64,000 nucleotides of DNA from Ulvibacterium sp965228935 (GTDB lineage: Bacteria; Bacteroidota; Bacteroidia; Flavobacteriales; Flavobacteriaceae), in assembly GCF_965228935.1 (NCBI RefSeq), contig NZ_OZ245846.1:4960001-5024000 (forward strand), in the 5' to 3' direction. The translations under genes were made by a program, and so were the position numbers. The notes below the pieces were generated by a model. It was not told where the DNA came from and made no database searches. It saw only the letters and a program-made list of their open reading frames with translations. Numbering within the stretch: position 1 is the first letter of the stretch; the number at the start of each line of letters is the position of its first letter. Positions 8,255 through 18,139 of the stretch are shown here, in pieces.

Positions 8255-8923
8255 CTAAACAAATGAAGGATAAAACTGTACTCTGAGCTCGTTTTTAACC
8301 TCCAAGACACCGGGAGCACGGAAAGCCGCTTTTTCGGCTTCCTCCTTTTCCTTTATAGAGGTTACCGTACCACTCAACTTTACCGTATGCCCATCTGCCT
8401 TTACCTCAATTTGACTGGCATTGATATTAGCGGAACGTTCAAACGCTTTGGTAATCCGATCCTTCACTTCTACGGGTTTCACTTTTTGTTCTATGCTAAT
8501 ATTGTTGATTACGCCCTTTACGCCCATTAAGTTTTGAACGGTACGTTTGGCCGCCTTTTTCTGATAAGCCCAAGGCAACTCTCCGGACAAATGAATGTAA
8601 CCGTCATCCACCCTTACCATAACTTTTTCCTTGGGCACGGAAGCGTTCCATTCCAAGGCATTGACAACGGCCTTGGCAATTTCCTTGTCCGTTTTTTTAT
8701 AATCATCACCATATTTTACCGCGATGTCCTCTGCAACGGCTTTTACCCCTGCTACATTTTTTGCCGCTTTTTCCGCGGCAATTTTTTTACCATACCGGTT
8801 TACTACTCCACTTAGGGTAACAATACCGTCTTCGACAATGACCCCCATTTGGGTTTCGTCTATATCGGGCTGCCACGCCAATTCGTCCAGCACATCCTGT
8901 TTAATTTCTGCATCTGTTTTCAT
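8255..8923 (-). CDS. BON domain protein with three BON repeats (OsmY-like)
   Basis: There are three consecutive BON domains of about 65-70 residues, each with a VxDGxVxLSGxV-like core (GIVTLSGVV, GYIHLSGEL, HTVKLSGTV). BON domains bind phospholipid surfaces, and OsmY-type proteins protect against osmotic stress. No signal peptide is visible from the chosen start MKTDAEIKQDVL, so a cytoplasmic location is likely. The frame extends eight residues further up to 8947, but the ATG at 8923 fits the family and the promoter at 8963-9005. It is transcribed divergently from mscS. Confidence 0.85.
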   Translation of the reverse strand: MKTDAEIKQDVLDELAWQPDIDETQMGVIVEDGIVTLSGVVNRYGKKIAAEKAAKNVAGVKAVAEDIAVKYGDDYKKTDKEIAKAVVNALEWNASVPKEKVMVRVDDGYIHLSGELPWAYQKKAAKRTVQNLMGVKGVINNISIEQKVKPVEVKDRITKAFERSANINASQIEVKADGHTVKLSGTVTSIKEKEEAEKAAFRAPGVLEVKNELRVQFYPSFV

Positions 8924-8962
8924 GATCCGTAATTTTAGGTTAAACATTCAAGTAATCTTGTT

Positions 8963-9005
8963 TAAAGGTATTGCGGCTTTACATCCACCAAAATGACGTA
9001 CGTCA
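8963..9005 (-). promoter_or_regulatory. FNR-like box and -7 element of the BON gene
   Basis: TGACGTACGTCA at 8994-9005 is a perfect 12-bp palindrome. TACCTTTA (8963-8970, minus strand, 7 of 8 to TAnnTTTG) begins after exactly 23 nt. The same box lies upstream of mscS on the other strand, but no -7 element is found at the matching distance there. Confidence 0.75.
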
Positions 9006-9210
9006 GAGGTTGTGCATTTTAACTATTGTTTTTCCGCATATCCGCAATCGGTCTTATTTTCCATCCCCGATTTATGTAATATGGAGAAAGAAGAATGGCT
9101 AAGGAACAACTACGGAATCCCTATTCGGAAAGCACCATTTTCAAGATTGTTAACATGACCAAAATCATTTACTGGAATGGGGCCCAAGCCTACTTTTGCA
9201 AAAAACAACC

Positions 9211-10266
9211 ATGGATGCCTTTTCTTCAAGTCTGTTGGACAAAGAATCGTGGTTGGCCTATATCGAGGTTCCGACTATTGCCATAGGATCGGGACTCCTA
9301 ATAAGTTGGGCCGGTTCCGCTATTTTAAGGCTGTACCATAAAAAACGGCCCTCGATTTTTAAGGAACAATTGTTGCTACGGCTTAAAAGGCCCATACTTT
9401 TTTTTATTCCCTTGGTTTTTCTTGTACCTGTGATGACCTATTTTAAACTGGGCATTTTATGGGAAAAACTTTTGGAGGCCCTGGTCATTATTTGTCTGGC
9501 CTGGATTCTGGTGACCTTGTTGTATTCTCTGGAAGAAGTAGTTAAACAAAAATTCGCGATAAAAGATCAGAAAATTGCAAGCGAAAGAAAAGTATTGACC
9601 CAGCTTCATTTTTTGAAAAGTATTGTGGTGGCGATCATTATTACAATTGCGATCGCTTCCATTTTATGGAACATCCCAGGGGCACGGCAATTGGGCAATA
9701 CTATTTTAACCTCTGCTGGGGTAGCGGGTATCATCATTGGCGTAGCGGCACAAAAATCGATATCGAATCTCATTGTTGGTTTTCAATTGGCTTTTTCGCA
9801 GGCTTTGAAAATCGATGATGAGGTAGTCATCGAAGGTGAGTTTGGTACCGTAGAGGATATTACCCTTACATATGTGGTAATAAAAACATGGGATTGGAGA
9901 CGTTTGGTCTTGCCCCTTAACTATTTTAACGATAGACCATTTGTTAACTGGACGTTTAATTCAAGACCCCTGATCGCCAGTGTTTATTTTTATTTGGACT
10001 ATACCTTTCCCGTGAATGAGCTACGTACAAAATTGATGGAACTATTAAAAGGCAGTATCTTATGGGATAAAAACAGGGCAGGGCTGTTCTTGACCGAAAT
10101 CGATAACCGTACTATGGAAGTGAGGGCAGACTTCAGTGTTAGAAATGCCTCGGATGCATGGAATTTGCGCTGCAAGATACGGGAGGATTTGATGGCGTTT
10201 ATCCAGAACAACTATCCTGAAGCACTACCCAAATTGCGAGGGGTGGATGCAGATAAAGAAACATAG
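9211..10266 (+). CDS. Small-conductance mechanosensitive channel, MscS family
   Basis: 351 residues from the ATG at 9211 (MDAFSSSLLDKESW); an upstream TTG at 9196 is less likely. Four or so membrane segments precede a Gly/Ala-rich pore helix region (TSAGVAGIIIGVAAQKSISNLIVGFQ, residues about 168-193, given as overlapping parts), then the MscS beta domain (DEVVIEGEFGTVEDITL) and a cytoplasmic alpha/beta domain. MscS channels release solutes on hypo-osmotic shock. It lies next to the BON gene and ends 99 nt before the large sensor kinase. Confidence 0.9.
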   Translation: MDAFSSSLLDKESWLAYIEVPTIAIGSGLLISWAGSAILRLYHKKRPSIFKEQLLLRLKRPILFFIPLVFLVPVMTYFKLGILWEKLLEALVIICLAWILVTLLYSLEEVVKQKFAIKDQKIASERKVLTQLHFLKSIVVAIIITIAIASILWNIPGARQLGNTILTSAGVAGIIIGVAAQKSISNLIVGFQLAFSQALKIDDEVVIEGEFGTVEDITLTYVVIKTWDWRRLVLPLNYFNDRPFVNWTFNSRPLIASVYFYLDYTFPVNELRTKLMELLKGSILWDKNRAGLFLTEIDNRTMEVRADFSVRNASDAWNLRCKIREDLMAFIQNNYPEALPKLRGVDADKET

Positions 10267-10365
10267 TCGTATAAAAGACCAGGTTCTACCCATAACCCAA
10301 GATATAGCCTGCCCATGGCTACGGGAACCGAAGGAGCACCAGATTGAACATAACAAACAAGGCTT

Positions 10366-13300
10366 ATGGCAAATACCGTAACCGATAGAGCACTCTTTCA
10401 AGCCATTTTTAAATCCTCTTTGGCGGGTTTCTTCATAGTGGATGCGGATGGTTATATCCTTAAAGTGAATCCTGAAGGGGAAAAGATGTTCGGATATAAA
10501 AAAGGGGAATTGATCCAAAAAAACATAGGGAGCCTCTTTTCCGATGGTTTTAAGGAAACCTATAAAATTCGAATAAAATCAGCCAATCCCAGGCCTTTTC
10601 AACTTTTGGCCTTGGATAAGGGAGGTAGAACGTTTCCTTTGGATGTGCGTATTGCCCCGACCGTCATCAAGGGACGTACAATTGCATCGGTCTATTGCAA
10701 ACCGTCCAACGAGGCCCTTTTCGAAAGCGATAGAAAGCTACGCACATTGATTGCCAATGTATCCGGTATCGTTTACCGTTGTAAGATAGATAAGCCATGG
10801 ACCATGGAATTTATCAGCGATGCCTGTTATGGTATCTGCGGTTATCACCCTGAGCAATTTTATGATAATACAACGATACATTGGGAAGCATTGATTCATC
10901 CAGAGGACAAAGCGAAGGTTTGGAAAGAAATCCATCAATCAATTTCCAAAAAAGAGCCCTATCAGGTTACCTATAGAATACGCACTGCTGAAAACAAGAC
11001 AAAATGGATTTGGGAAAGAGGTTCGGGAGTAACCGATAAAACAGGTAAAATATACAGGTTGGAAGGTTTTATGGAAGATATTTCCGAACTCAAGGAAACT
11101 GAAATGGTCCTGGCCAAGGAGAAGCAACGTTTACACCAGTACCTAGATACCGCAGGCTCTATTTTTTTGGTTATCAATACAGATGGCAGAATAGATCTGG
11201 TCAATCGCAAGGGCTCTGAAGTATTGGGACTATCGATAGATACTATAATTGGTAAAAATTGGTTCGATAGCTTTATTCCAAAACGGGATAAAAAAGAAAT
11301 CCTTTCACTGTTCAAAAAGATTATGCAAGGTGATCTTACTCCCCCGGATTTTTATGAAAACTGGGTAGTGACAGCAAGTGGGCAAGAAAGACTTATACGT
11401 TGGCGCAATGCTGTTTTGGAAGAAGAGGCGGGCCAGATTACGGGTATAATCAGTTCGGGGGTAGATGTTACGGAGGCAAAAACAGTGCAAAATGTATTAA
11501 ACATAAGAAATAGGGCCCTCGAGGCAGCGGGCAATGGCATCATCATTGTGAATGCTGCAGATGCCAATCTACCCATCATATATAGTAACCATGCCTTTTC
11601 AAAGATTACGGGATATAATAAAGAAGAAGTTCTAGGAAGAAACTGTCGTTTTTTGCAAAATGATGATCGTGAACAGCAAGGAATAGATGTTATTCGGAAA
11701 GCGATCAAGGCTCAAAAACCCACTCAGGCCATAATCCGTAACTACCGAAAAGATGGTACCCTTTTTTGGAACGAGCTTACCATTACCCCCGTACATAACG
11801 AAAAGGGGCAGCTTGTGCATTTTATTGGCGTACAAAACGATGTGACCGAACGTAAAAAAGAAGAACTGCTCAAGGATAAAATTCGGCAGATTTTAGAAAT
11901 GATCGCGGAGCACAAACCCCTTGAGAATATTGGTCTGGCTATAGTAGAAGCCATTGAGGGATATTTGAAGAGTTACATGGCCTCGATTATGCTATTTAAC
12001 AAAAAGAAGGGTATTTTAAACAAATTGGCAGCACCACATCTACCCCAACCTATAACTAATCTTTTGAATGGAATGTCCGTAAATAGGGATAACTGTTCTT
12101 GTACCAACGCAGCGCGTTATAAAAAAGAGGTTTTCACTAAAGATGTCGCCAAAGATCCCTTATGGATTGATTACCGGGAATTGGCGCTTCAAAATGGCCT
12201 ACGATCCTGTTGGTCGTTTCCCATTTTATCCTCCAAAAAAGAGGTATTGGGCACCTTTGCCATTTACCATAAAAAGCCTAAAAAGCCCATAAAGCTACAT
12301 AAAGAAGTTGTTACCGATCTGGCCCAACTTATGGCCATGGCCATAGAACAGAACCTCATACGAAAAGAGTTGGAGAAAAATAGGTGGCTATTGGAATCCT
12401 ATGCAAGGGAGCTTGAACAACAAGTCGCGGAACGCACTGATGAACTTAAGGCTACGGTGCAAAAACTGGTAGATACGAATTTAACTCTGGAGAACCAGGT
12501 TTTGGAGACAAAGGCAGCAGAAAGCAGGGCATTGACAAGCCAAGCCATGTTCGCTGCAATATCACGAAATTTTCCCAAAGGGGTTATCATCGTATTTGAT
12601 GCCAATTTTAAAATTGTATATATAGACGGGGGCGAATTACGCCGTTTGGGCTTTGTAAAAAGTCAATTTGAAGGACTACATGTAGAAGATGTCGAAGTTT
12701 TTTCAAAAGAGCGAATAGCACGTATCAAAGCAGATATAAAAAAGACTCTGGCAGGCGAGCATCTTTCTTTTGAAATGCGGTTTAGGAATAAAAATTACAC
12801 GGTAAATACATCTCCCTTAAATAATGGCAATAATGAGGTAAAGTGGACACTCTTTGTCTATAATGATATTACAAAACAGAAAAAAGCGGAGCAGGATATC
12901 CGCAATGCACTGTTACAGGAGCAGGAACTCAATGAGTTGAAATCGCGATTTATTTCCATGGCTTCCCACGAGTTTAGGACCCCTTTAAGTGCCATATTGT
13001 CCTCGGCCATATTAATCGAGAAACAGAACGAGCCCGGTAGGGAAAAAAAACGCGAAAAATATATAGAACAGATAAAATCGAATGTCAGGAATTTGGTCGG
13101 CATCTTGAACGATTTTCTATCCCTAAGCAAATTGGAAGAAGGTAAGGTAGCCCCAAAACCCGTGCGTTTTGATCTTGTACAATTTTCAAAATCCATACTG
13201 GAGGAAATCAGGCCTACCAAAAAGCGAGGTCAAAAAATCAATATGGAAACCAACGTAGAACCCATAATGGTCTATTTGGATCCCAAACTGATGCACCATA

Positions 13301-13626
13301 TCCTCGTCAACCTAGTATCGAATGCCATTAAGTATTCACAAGAAGACCAAGAGGTCTCCCTGAGTTTAAAAGACCAAAAGGCTTTTGTTTCCATAGAAGT
13401 CAAAGATCAGGGTATCGGTATCCCTAAAGCGGAACAGGATAATCTCTTTCAGCGTTTTTTCCGTGCGGATAACAGTACCAATATACAAGGAACCGGACTT
13501 GGTCTACACATCGTAAAGCAATATACCGAACTTATGGGAGGTACGGTCGGGTTTGAAAGTGAGGTGAACAAAGGTTCAATTTTTAAAGTTGAATTTCCGG
13601 CATTCCAGTCTCCAACAATGGAGTAA
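10366..13626 (+). CDS. Multi-PAS/LOV/GAF sensor histidine kinase
   Basis: A 1,086-residue soluble kinase without membrane segments. Order: PAS (about 8-112), PAS-PAC (120-245), PAS (255-372), a LOV-type PAS (380-500), GAF (505-665), a coiled coil (665-720), a further PAS (725-840), HisKA with SHEFRTP (His868), then HATPase_c with N box about 980-990, G1 DQGIGIP and G2 GTGLGL. The LOV-type PAS keeps GRNCRFLQ with the photoactive Cys427, Asn459, Asn469 and Gln490, the residues that hold FMN, so blue-light sensing is plausible. The GAF domain contains a DNCSC segment (about 575-579). There is no receiver domain; the partner is probably the receiver-Crp/Fnr protein encoded 151 nt downstream. Confidence 0.93.
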   Translation: MANTVTDRALFQAIFKSSLAGFFIVDADGYILKVNPEGEKMFGYKKGELIQKNIGSLFSDGFKETYKIRIKSANPRPFQLLALDKGGRTFPLDVRIAPTVIKGRTIASVYCKPSNEALFESDRKLRTLIANVSGIVYRCKIDKPWTMEFISDACYGICGYHPEQFYDNTTIHWEALIHPEDKAKVWKEIHQSISKKEPYQVTYRIRTAENKTKWIWERGSGVTDKTGKIYRLEGFMEDISELKETEMVLAKEKQRLHQYLDTAGSIFLVINTDGRIDLVNRKGSEVLGLSIDTIIGKNWFDSFIPKRDKKEILSLFKKIMQGDLTPPDFYENWVVTASGQERLIRWRNAVLEEEAGQITGIISSGVDVTEAKTVQNVLNIRNRALEAAGNGIIIVNAADANLPIIYSNHAFSKITGYNKEEVLGRNCRFLQNDDREQQGIDVIRKAIKAQKPTQAIIRNYRKDGTLFWNELTITPVHNEKGQLVHFIGVQNDVTERKKEELLKDKIRQILEMIAEHKPLENIGLAIVEAIEGYLKSYMASIMLFNKKKGILNKLAAPHLPQPITNLLNGMSVNRDNCSCTNAARYKKEVFTKDVAKDPLWIDYRELALQNGLRSCWSFPILSSKKEVLGTFAIYHKKPKKPIKLHKEVVTDLAQLMAMAIEQNLIRKELEKNRWLLESYARELEQQVAERTDELKATVQKLVDTNLTLENQVLETKAAESRALTSQAMFAAISRNFPKGVIIVFDANFKIVYIDGGELRRLGFVKSQFEGLHVEDVEVFSKERIARIKADIKKTLAGEHLSFEMRFRNKNYTVNTSPLNNGNNEVKWTLFVYNDITKQKKAEQDIRNALLQEQELNELKSRFISMASHEFRTPLSAILSSAILIEKQNEPGREKKREKYIEQIKSNVRNLVGILNDFLSLSKLEEGKVAPKPVRFDLVQFSKSILEEIRPTKKRGQKINMETNVEPIMVYLDPKLMHHILVNLVSNAIKYSQEDQEVSLSLKDQKAFVSIEVKDQGIGIPKAEQDNLFQRFFRADNSTNIQGTGLGLHIVKQYTELMGGTVGFESEVNKGSIFKVEFPAFQSPTME

Positions 13627-13777
13627 GCCGGTAAAGGGAGTATAAAATAGAACAAGCATTAAGCAAGAATTTAGGATTTTAATGCTACCCCACAATACGG
13701 ACAAATGGATACCTAACCACCTGTGGAACAAACGGTAAAAGGAAATTACAAAATACAAACTGCTCAATCCTACAAAA

Positions 13778-14848
13778 ATGAAAAAAGTACTATTGATAGA
13801 AGACAACAAGGATGTGCGTGAAAATACAGCAGATATTCTTGAGCTTTCCAACTATACCGTGACCACGGCCGAAAATGGAAAAATAGGTATTGAAAAGGCC
13901 AAGACGTTTCATCCGGATATCATACTCTGCGATATCATGATGCCGGTTATGGATGGTTACCAGGTTTTGGATGCATTGGGCGAAAAGGCCGATATGGCAA
14001 GTATCCCCTTTATCTTTTTGACCGCCAAATCCGAAAAGGCCGATTTGAGAAAAGGTATGAACCTAGGCGCGGATGACTACCTGACCAAACCCTTTGAAGA
14101 ACATGAACTGTTGGACGCGATTGCCTGTCGTTTAAAAAAGAATGATTTTCTGCGTAAGGAATTCTCTAAAAACATACAGGGAATCCATGAGTTCTTTCAA
14201 GATGCCTCGTATTATTTGAATTTGGAATACATTACCAAGGAGTATCGCCCCAAATCCTATAAAAAAAGAGATTTTGTCTTTAGGGAAGGGGATCATGCGC
14301 ATGACCTTTACTTTGTAGAGAGTGGCACGGTAAAAACCTATAAATCTACCGAATCGGGTAAGGAATTTGTGACCGGCATTAATAAATCAGGTGATTTTAT
14401 GGGGCAACTTTCCCTTTTGGGCCACCAGGGTACATATTTGGAATCCGCAATGGTCTTACATGATGCCGAGTTATATGCGATTCCCAAAACGGATTTTATA
14501 CATCTTCTCTATGACAACAAAGAAGTCTCACGTAAGTTTATGGACATTATTTCCAACAATCTGATCGAAGTACAGGAACAATTGCTAAATATGGCCTATA
14601 CCTCCGTTCGTCAACGCGTGGCCATGGCCTTACTAAGCCTATATAAGAAAGGTATCATCAAAGACGCACCTCATGAGGGCATCGATATTCCCCGTGAAGA
14701 CTTTGCAGGCATGATAGGTACCGCTACGGAAACGGCTATCCGGACGCTTTCCGAATTTAGGGAAGAAGGTTTAATTGCCATGGGGCATGCCAGAAGGATT
14801 ATACTCCTGAACAAGGAAAAATTACGGTATATCGTAGATTTCGGTTAA
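13778..14848 (+). CDS. Response regulator fused to a Crp/Fnr module
   Basis: Receiver domain at 1-120 with phospho-acceptor Asp52 (CDIMMP), Thr82 and Lys104. A cNMP-binding-like beta barrel follows (about 150-245: FREGDHAHDLYFVESGTVKTY is its core, split around residues 168-188), then a dimerisation helix and a Crp-type winged helix (about 275-345). The recognition helix has ETAIR (Glu318, Arg322), matching the Glu and Arg of CRP and FNR that read the TGA core. This suits the TGAY-N4-RTCA boxes found at seven promoters in this region. No FNR-type cysteine cluster is present, so oxygen sensing through Fe-S is not indicated. Likely activated by the upstream kinase. Its stop overlaps that of the convergent ATPase gene. 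Confidence 0.93.
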   Translation: MKKVLLIEDNKDVRENTADILELSNYTVTTAENGKIGIEKAKTFHPDIILCDIMMPVMDGYQVLDALGEKADMASIPFIFLTAKSEKADLRKGMNLGADDYLTKPFEEHELLDAIACRLKKNDFLRKEFSKNIQGIHEFFQDASYYLNLEYITKEYRPKSYKKRDFVFREGDHAHDLYFVESGTVKTYKSTESGKEFVTGINKSGDFMGQLSLLGHQGTYLESAMVLHDAELYAIPKTDFIHLLYDNKEVSRKFMDIISNNLIEVQEQLLNMAYTSVRQRVAMALLSLYKKGIIKDAPHEGIDIPREDFAGMIGTATETAIRTLSEFREEGLIAMGHARRIILLNKEKLRYIVDFG

Positions 14849-17529
14849 ACCAATGTATGATTCTTTTCCCCACTACGGGCCATTCCCAAACTACCCGGCA
14901 ACCACTTTATCAGCTGTGCCAATACCAAAGAACCTAACCCGAACAATATAGTGACGCCCAAGAGTCCTAAAGGAAAGTGTTCCAAAGAAAGTGCCTTGGC
15001 CGTTGGAGGTATGTTGTAAACCACAATTGTAATCGTAAGGGATAAGGCAAGTGCTGCCCAGATCCAAGGGTTTTTGGTCACCTCATTGATGAAAAACGAC
15101 CGCTTCTGTTTCGGCATATTGAAGACATTGAGCAATTGGGCCAATATCAAAGTATAGAATGCCATGTTGTTAATAATCTCAGGGGATAATTTTAGAACAA
15201 AATTTGCGTAGATAACGATACCCAGTACGGAAAGGCTTATACAGAGACCGTATATAGTTGTCATATACCAATCCTTTCTATGCATTATAGGTTCTTTGGG
15301 GTTTTTGGGAGGCTGCTCCATACTATCCGCCTCACCTTTGCCCAAACCTAGGGCCAACGCCGGAAAGACATCGGTCACCAGGTTTAGGAACAAAATCTGT
15401 AAGGGTAATAGTGGTGAAGGGAGGTTTAATAAAGCGGCCAGACCTACTGAAATAATCTCCGCCAAATTACATGATAACAAATACACTACAAATTGACGGA
15501 TATTCTGAAAGACCACCCTGCCTTGATGAATAGCAAGTTCTACGGCGGTAAATTTATCGTTCTTCAAAATGACATCCGCAACTTCGCGCGCAGCCTCGGT
15601 ACCCCGAATACCCATTGCAATACCAATATCCGCCTTTTTTAAAGCAGGTACATCATTAATGCCATCCCCGATCATGCCCACAATATGACCATTCTTTTGG
15701 TATAGTGTTATCAAATCCAATTTTTGTTTGGGAGTAACCCGAGCAAAAACAGTAGCTTCCAATAACCCTGAAGGATTTTCTCGATCGTCATTTTCCAAAT
15801 TTTCAAGGTCTTTGCCCAACACTATTTTGTTCCGGGGTACATTGCTTTCCAATAGGCCCACCTCTTGCGCTATTTTTTGAGAGGTCCCAGGATGATCACC
15901 TGTAATCATCAACACCCGAATACCCGCTTTTTTATAAATGCCTATGGTAGGCCTAACATCTTGGCGAGCAGGATCTATGAAGCCCATAATACCAAGAAAA
16001 GTAAGGTTCGCAAACAGGTTTTCCTTTTTTAGAATGCTTTCGGTTTCTTTATACGCGAACGCCAATGTTCGTAAACCCTGCAATGCCAAAGTGTTTACCT
16101 TTTTATCCCAATCCGTTACATTGTTAAATGGCTTCCGCTTTCCATCTTCAATGATAGTATCGCAAGAGTCTACCAAACTTTCGAACGCTCCTTTTACAAA
16201 AACCTGAAAGTTTTCTTTGCCCTGGTTAACAGTGGCCATGAACTTACGAACGGCATCAAAGGGCAGTTCCATTTTTTCGGGATGTTCTTTTTTTATGGTA
16301 ACGGGATCATAACCCATATGAACCGCAAAATCCATTAGTGCCAATTCTATGGAATCAGTTTGACCATCATCTAAACTTGGAGTTGCATTATTGCAAAGAA
16401 TTGAAGCTTTCATCATCGTTTCGAAAACCGGATGATCCGTCAAAAAATCACTGTGTCCGAATCTCCAGGGTTCTCCCACTACCATGGATTTATCCTCAAA
16501 AAGCACGGTATGTACCTTCATCCGATCTTCGGTAAGTGTTCCGGTCTTGTCCGTGCAGATTATATCCGTGGCCCCCAAAGTCTGTACGGCTTCAAGTTTT
16601 TTGATGATAACCTGCTTTTTTGACAATCGTAACATGCCCTGGGCCAAGGCAATGGTTGCTACAACGGGAAGTCCTTCAGGGATGGCCGCCACGGCCAATG
16701 CCACCCCGGTTTCAATCATCAGCAAGAGGTCTTTTCCCCGAAAGTATCCCGTAACAACTATTAACAGGGCAAAGCACAATGTCAACACGATTAGCCATTT
16801 GCTCAACTGGTTCAATTTTTTTTCCAAAGGGGTGTCCATCTTTTTGGTATCCATCCCCATTTGTTGTATTATTCCCAATTGGGTATATGCGCCGGTAGCG
16901 GTCACAATGGCCATGCCCGATCCGGTCAGCACCATGGTGCCCCTGAAAACCATATTTGTTTGATCGGTGATCGGTGTTTTATCGGGAAGTGTTTTCGTAT
17001 TTTTGTTGACTGCTATACTCTCTCCGGTTAAGGCGGACTCCTTAAGGGATAGATTTTCAACTTCGATGAGGCGAGCATCGGCCGGTACTATATCCCCAGT
17101 TCCCAAAAGGACAATATCCCCTGGTACCAATTCCGATACCCCTACCCTGGCTTTTTTACCTGACCGCAGTACATAAATCCTGGCTTGGCCCAGTTTTCGT
17201 AGTGCCTCCAAGGAACGTATTGCCTGAAGCTCCATAAAAAATCCGATCCCCACCGAAATCAAAATAACCACAATAATGGCCATGCCCTCCAAAGCATCAC
17301 TGAAAACAAAGGCAAGGATGGCGGCCACGGTCAAAATATAAATGATGGGATCCATCAATTGACCCGCCAGGATTCTGTATCTTGGTTTAGGTCCTTGACT
17401 GGGTATTTCGTTCAAACCATATTTTTCCGATCTTGCTTCGACTTCCTTTTTTGATAATCCTTGTACGCGGCTACTGGCGAATTCGGCTATAGTATCTTCT
17501 GCGGAAAGAGCGAACGGGGTTTTGCGCAT
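14845..17529 (-). CDS. P-type cation-transporting ATPase (PMR1/PacL-like)
   Basis: A P2-type ATPase: N-terminal cation ATPase domain, actuator loop with TGES, phosphorylation motif DKTGTLT, ATP-binding domain, hinge TGDHPGT and GDGINDVPALKKADIG, then a C-terminal six-helix block. The pattern fits Ca2+ (or Mn2+) pumps of the SERCA/PMR1 class. The intramembrane segment VAAIPEGLPV is present. I take MRKTPFALSAEDT at 17529 as the start because the preceding 27 codons (open to 17610) do not resemble the family. It follows the hsp20 gene closely and is probably co-transcribed from the FNR-like promoter at 18140-18182. A P-type ATPase with Hsp20 and Usp proteins recalls the mycobacterial DosR dormancy regulon. 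Confidence 0.92.
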   Translation of the reverse strand: MRKTPFALSAEDTIAEFASSRVQGLSKKEVEARSEKYGLNEIPSQGPKPRYRILAGQLMDPIIYILTVAAILAFVFSDALEGMAIIVVILISVGIGFFMELQAIRSLEALRKLGQARIYVLRSGKKARVGVSELVPGDIVLLGTGDIVPADARLIEVENLSLKESALTGESIAVNKNTKTLPDKTPITDQTNMVFRGTMVLTGSGMAIVTATGAYTQLGIIQQMGMDTKKMDTPLEKKLNQLSKWLIVLTLCFALLIVVTGYFRGKDLLLMIETGVALAVAAIPEGLPVVATIALAQGMLRLSKKQVIIKKLEAVQTLGATDIICTDKTGTLTEDRMKVHTVLFEDKSMVVGEPWRFGHSDFLTDHPVFETMMKASILCNNATPSLDDGQTDSIELALMDFAVHMGYDPVTIKKEHPEKMELPFDAVRKFMATVNQGKENFQVFVKGAFESLVDSCDTIIEDGKRKPFNNVTDWDKKVNTLALQGLRTLAFAYKETESILKKENLFANLTFLGIMGFIDPARQDVRPTIGIYKKAGIRVLMITGDHPGTSQKIAQEVGLLESNVPRNKIVLGKDLENLENDDRENPSGLLEATVFARVTPKQKLDLITLYQKNGHIVGMIGDGINDVPALKKADIGIAMGIRGTEAAREVADVILKNDKFTAVELAIHQGRVVFQNIRQFVVYLLSCNLAEIISVGLAALLNLPSPLLPLQILFLNLVTDVFPALALGLGKGEADSMEQPPKNPKEPIMHRKDWYMTTIYGLCISLSVLGIVIYANFVLKLSPEIINNMAFYTLILAQLLNVFNMPKQKRSFFINEVTKNPWIWAALALSLTITIVVYNIPPTAKALSLEHFPLGLLGVTILFGLGSLVLAQLIKWLPGSLGMARSGEKNHTLV

Positions 17530-17636
17530 ATATTTGAACTTCAAAGTGCTATGAACGGGGAATGCCCCCGAACCAAACTTATTTACATGGACAAATTTCA
17601 GTTTGGGCATGAGGGCATTCCAGATTGGAAAAGTCT

Positions 17637-18101
17637 TTAATCTATTTTCACCACTTTAGGTGGTTTTTTCTTGGCTTCTTCTTTTTTGGCAAGATCAAAG
17701 CTCAAAATACCGTCGTGATAATGTGCCTTGATTTCTTCTTCTTTTACACTCTCCGGGAGTTGTAGGGATCTTTCAAAAGAGTTGTAACTAAACTCCCTTC
17801 GGGTATAGTTTTCTTCCTTTTCCTCTTCTTCCATCGATTTTTCCGCCGAAATATTGAGACAGCCATCGTCAATGGTTACATTAAAGTCCTTTTTGGAAAA
17901 ACCGGGCGCTGCCAATTCAATTTCAAATTTGTCCTCACTTTCCTTAATATTTAAAGCCGGCTCAACAGTTTTGCCGTTCCAAAAACGAGAGGGCAGCATG
18001 TCACGAACCCATCCACGATTGTCAAAAAAATCGTCCATATCAAAGAAATCATTAGTCATAAGACCTCCAAAAGGCCTTCTTCTATACTTTACTAGTGACA
18101 T
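17637..18101 (-). CDS. Small heat shock protein Hsp20 (alpha-crystallin family)
   Basis: 154 residues from MSLVKYRRRPFGGL. The alpha-crystallin domain runs about 45-140, with PALNIKESEDKFEIELAAPG at its start (20 residues), then FNVTIDDGCLNISAEKS and the family A-x-x-x-DGIL signature as HYHDGILSFDLAKK. The C-terminal extension is KKPPKVVKID. It is an ATP-independent holdase for unfolding proteins. An in-frame ATG at 18125 is less likely because the -7 element is at 18140-18147. First gene of an operon with the P-type ATPase. Confidence 0.93.
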   Translation of the reverse strand: MSLVKYRRRPFGGLMTNDFFDMDDFFDNRGWVRDMLPSRFWNGKTVEPALNIKESEDKFEIELAAPGFSKKDFNVTIDDGCLNISAEKSMEEEEKEENYTRREFSYNSFERSLQLPESVKEEEIKAHYHDGILSFDLAKKEEAKKKPPKVVKID

Positions 18102-18139
18102 AACGTTATATTTTAGGTTAAACAATTAATTCATCCTTC

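Noticed and set aside
8994..9036. FNR-like control of mscS from the BON box
   Set aside because: At the 23-nt distance on the plus strand (9029-9036) there is no TAnnTTTG-like element, so only the BON direction is supported.
9081..9158. 25-codon frame between the BON and mscS genes
   Set aside because: Too short and without similarity; it may be a leader peptide or chance.
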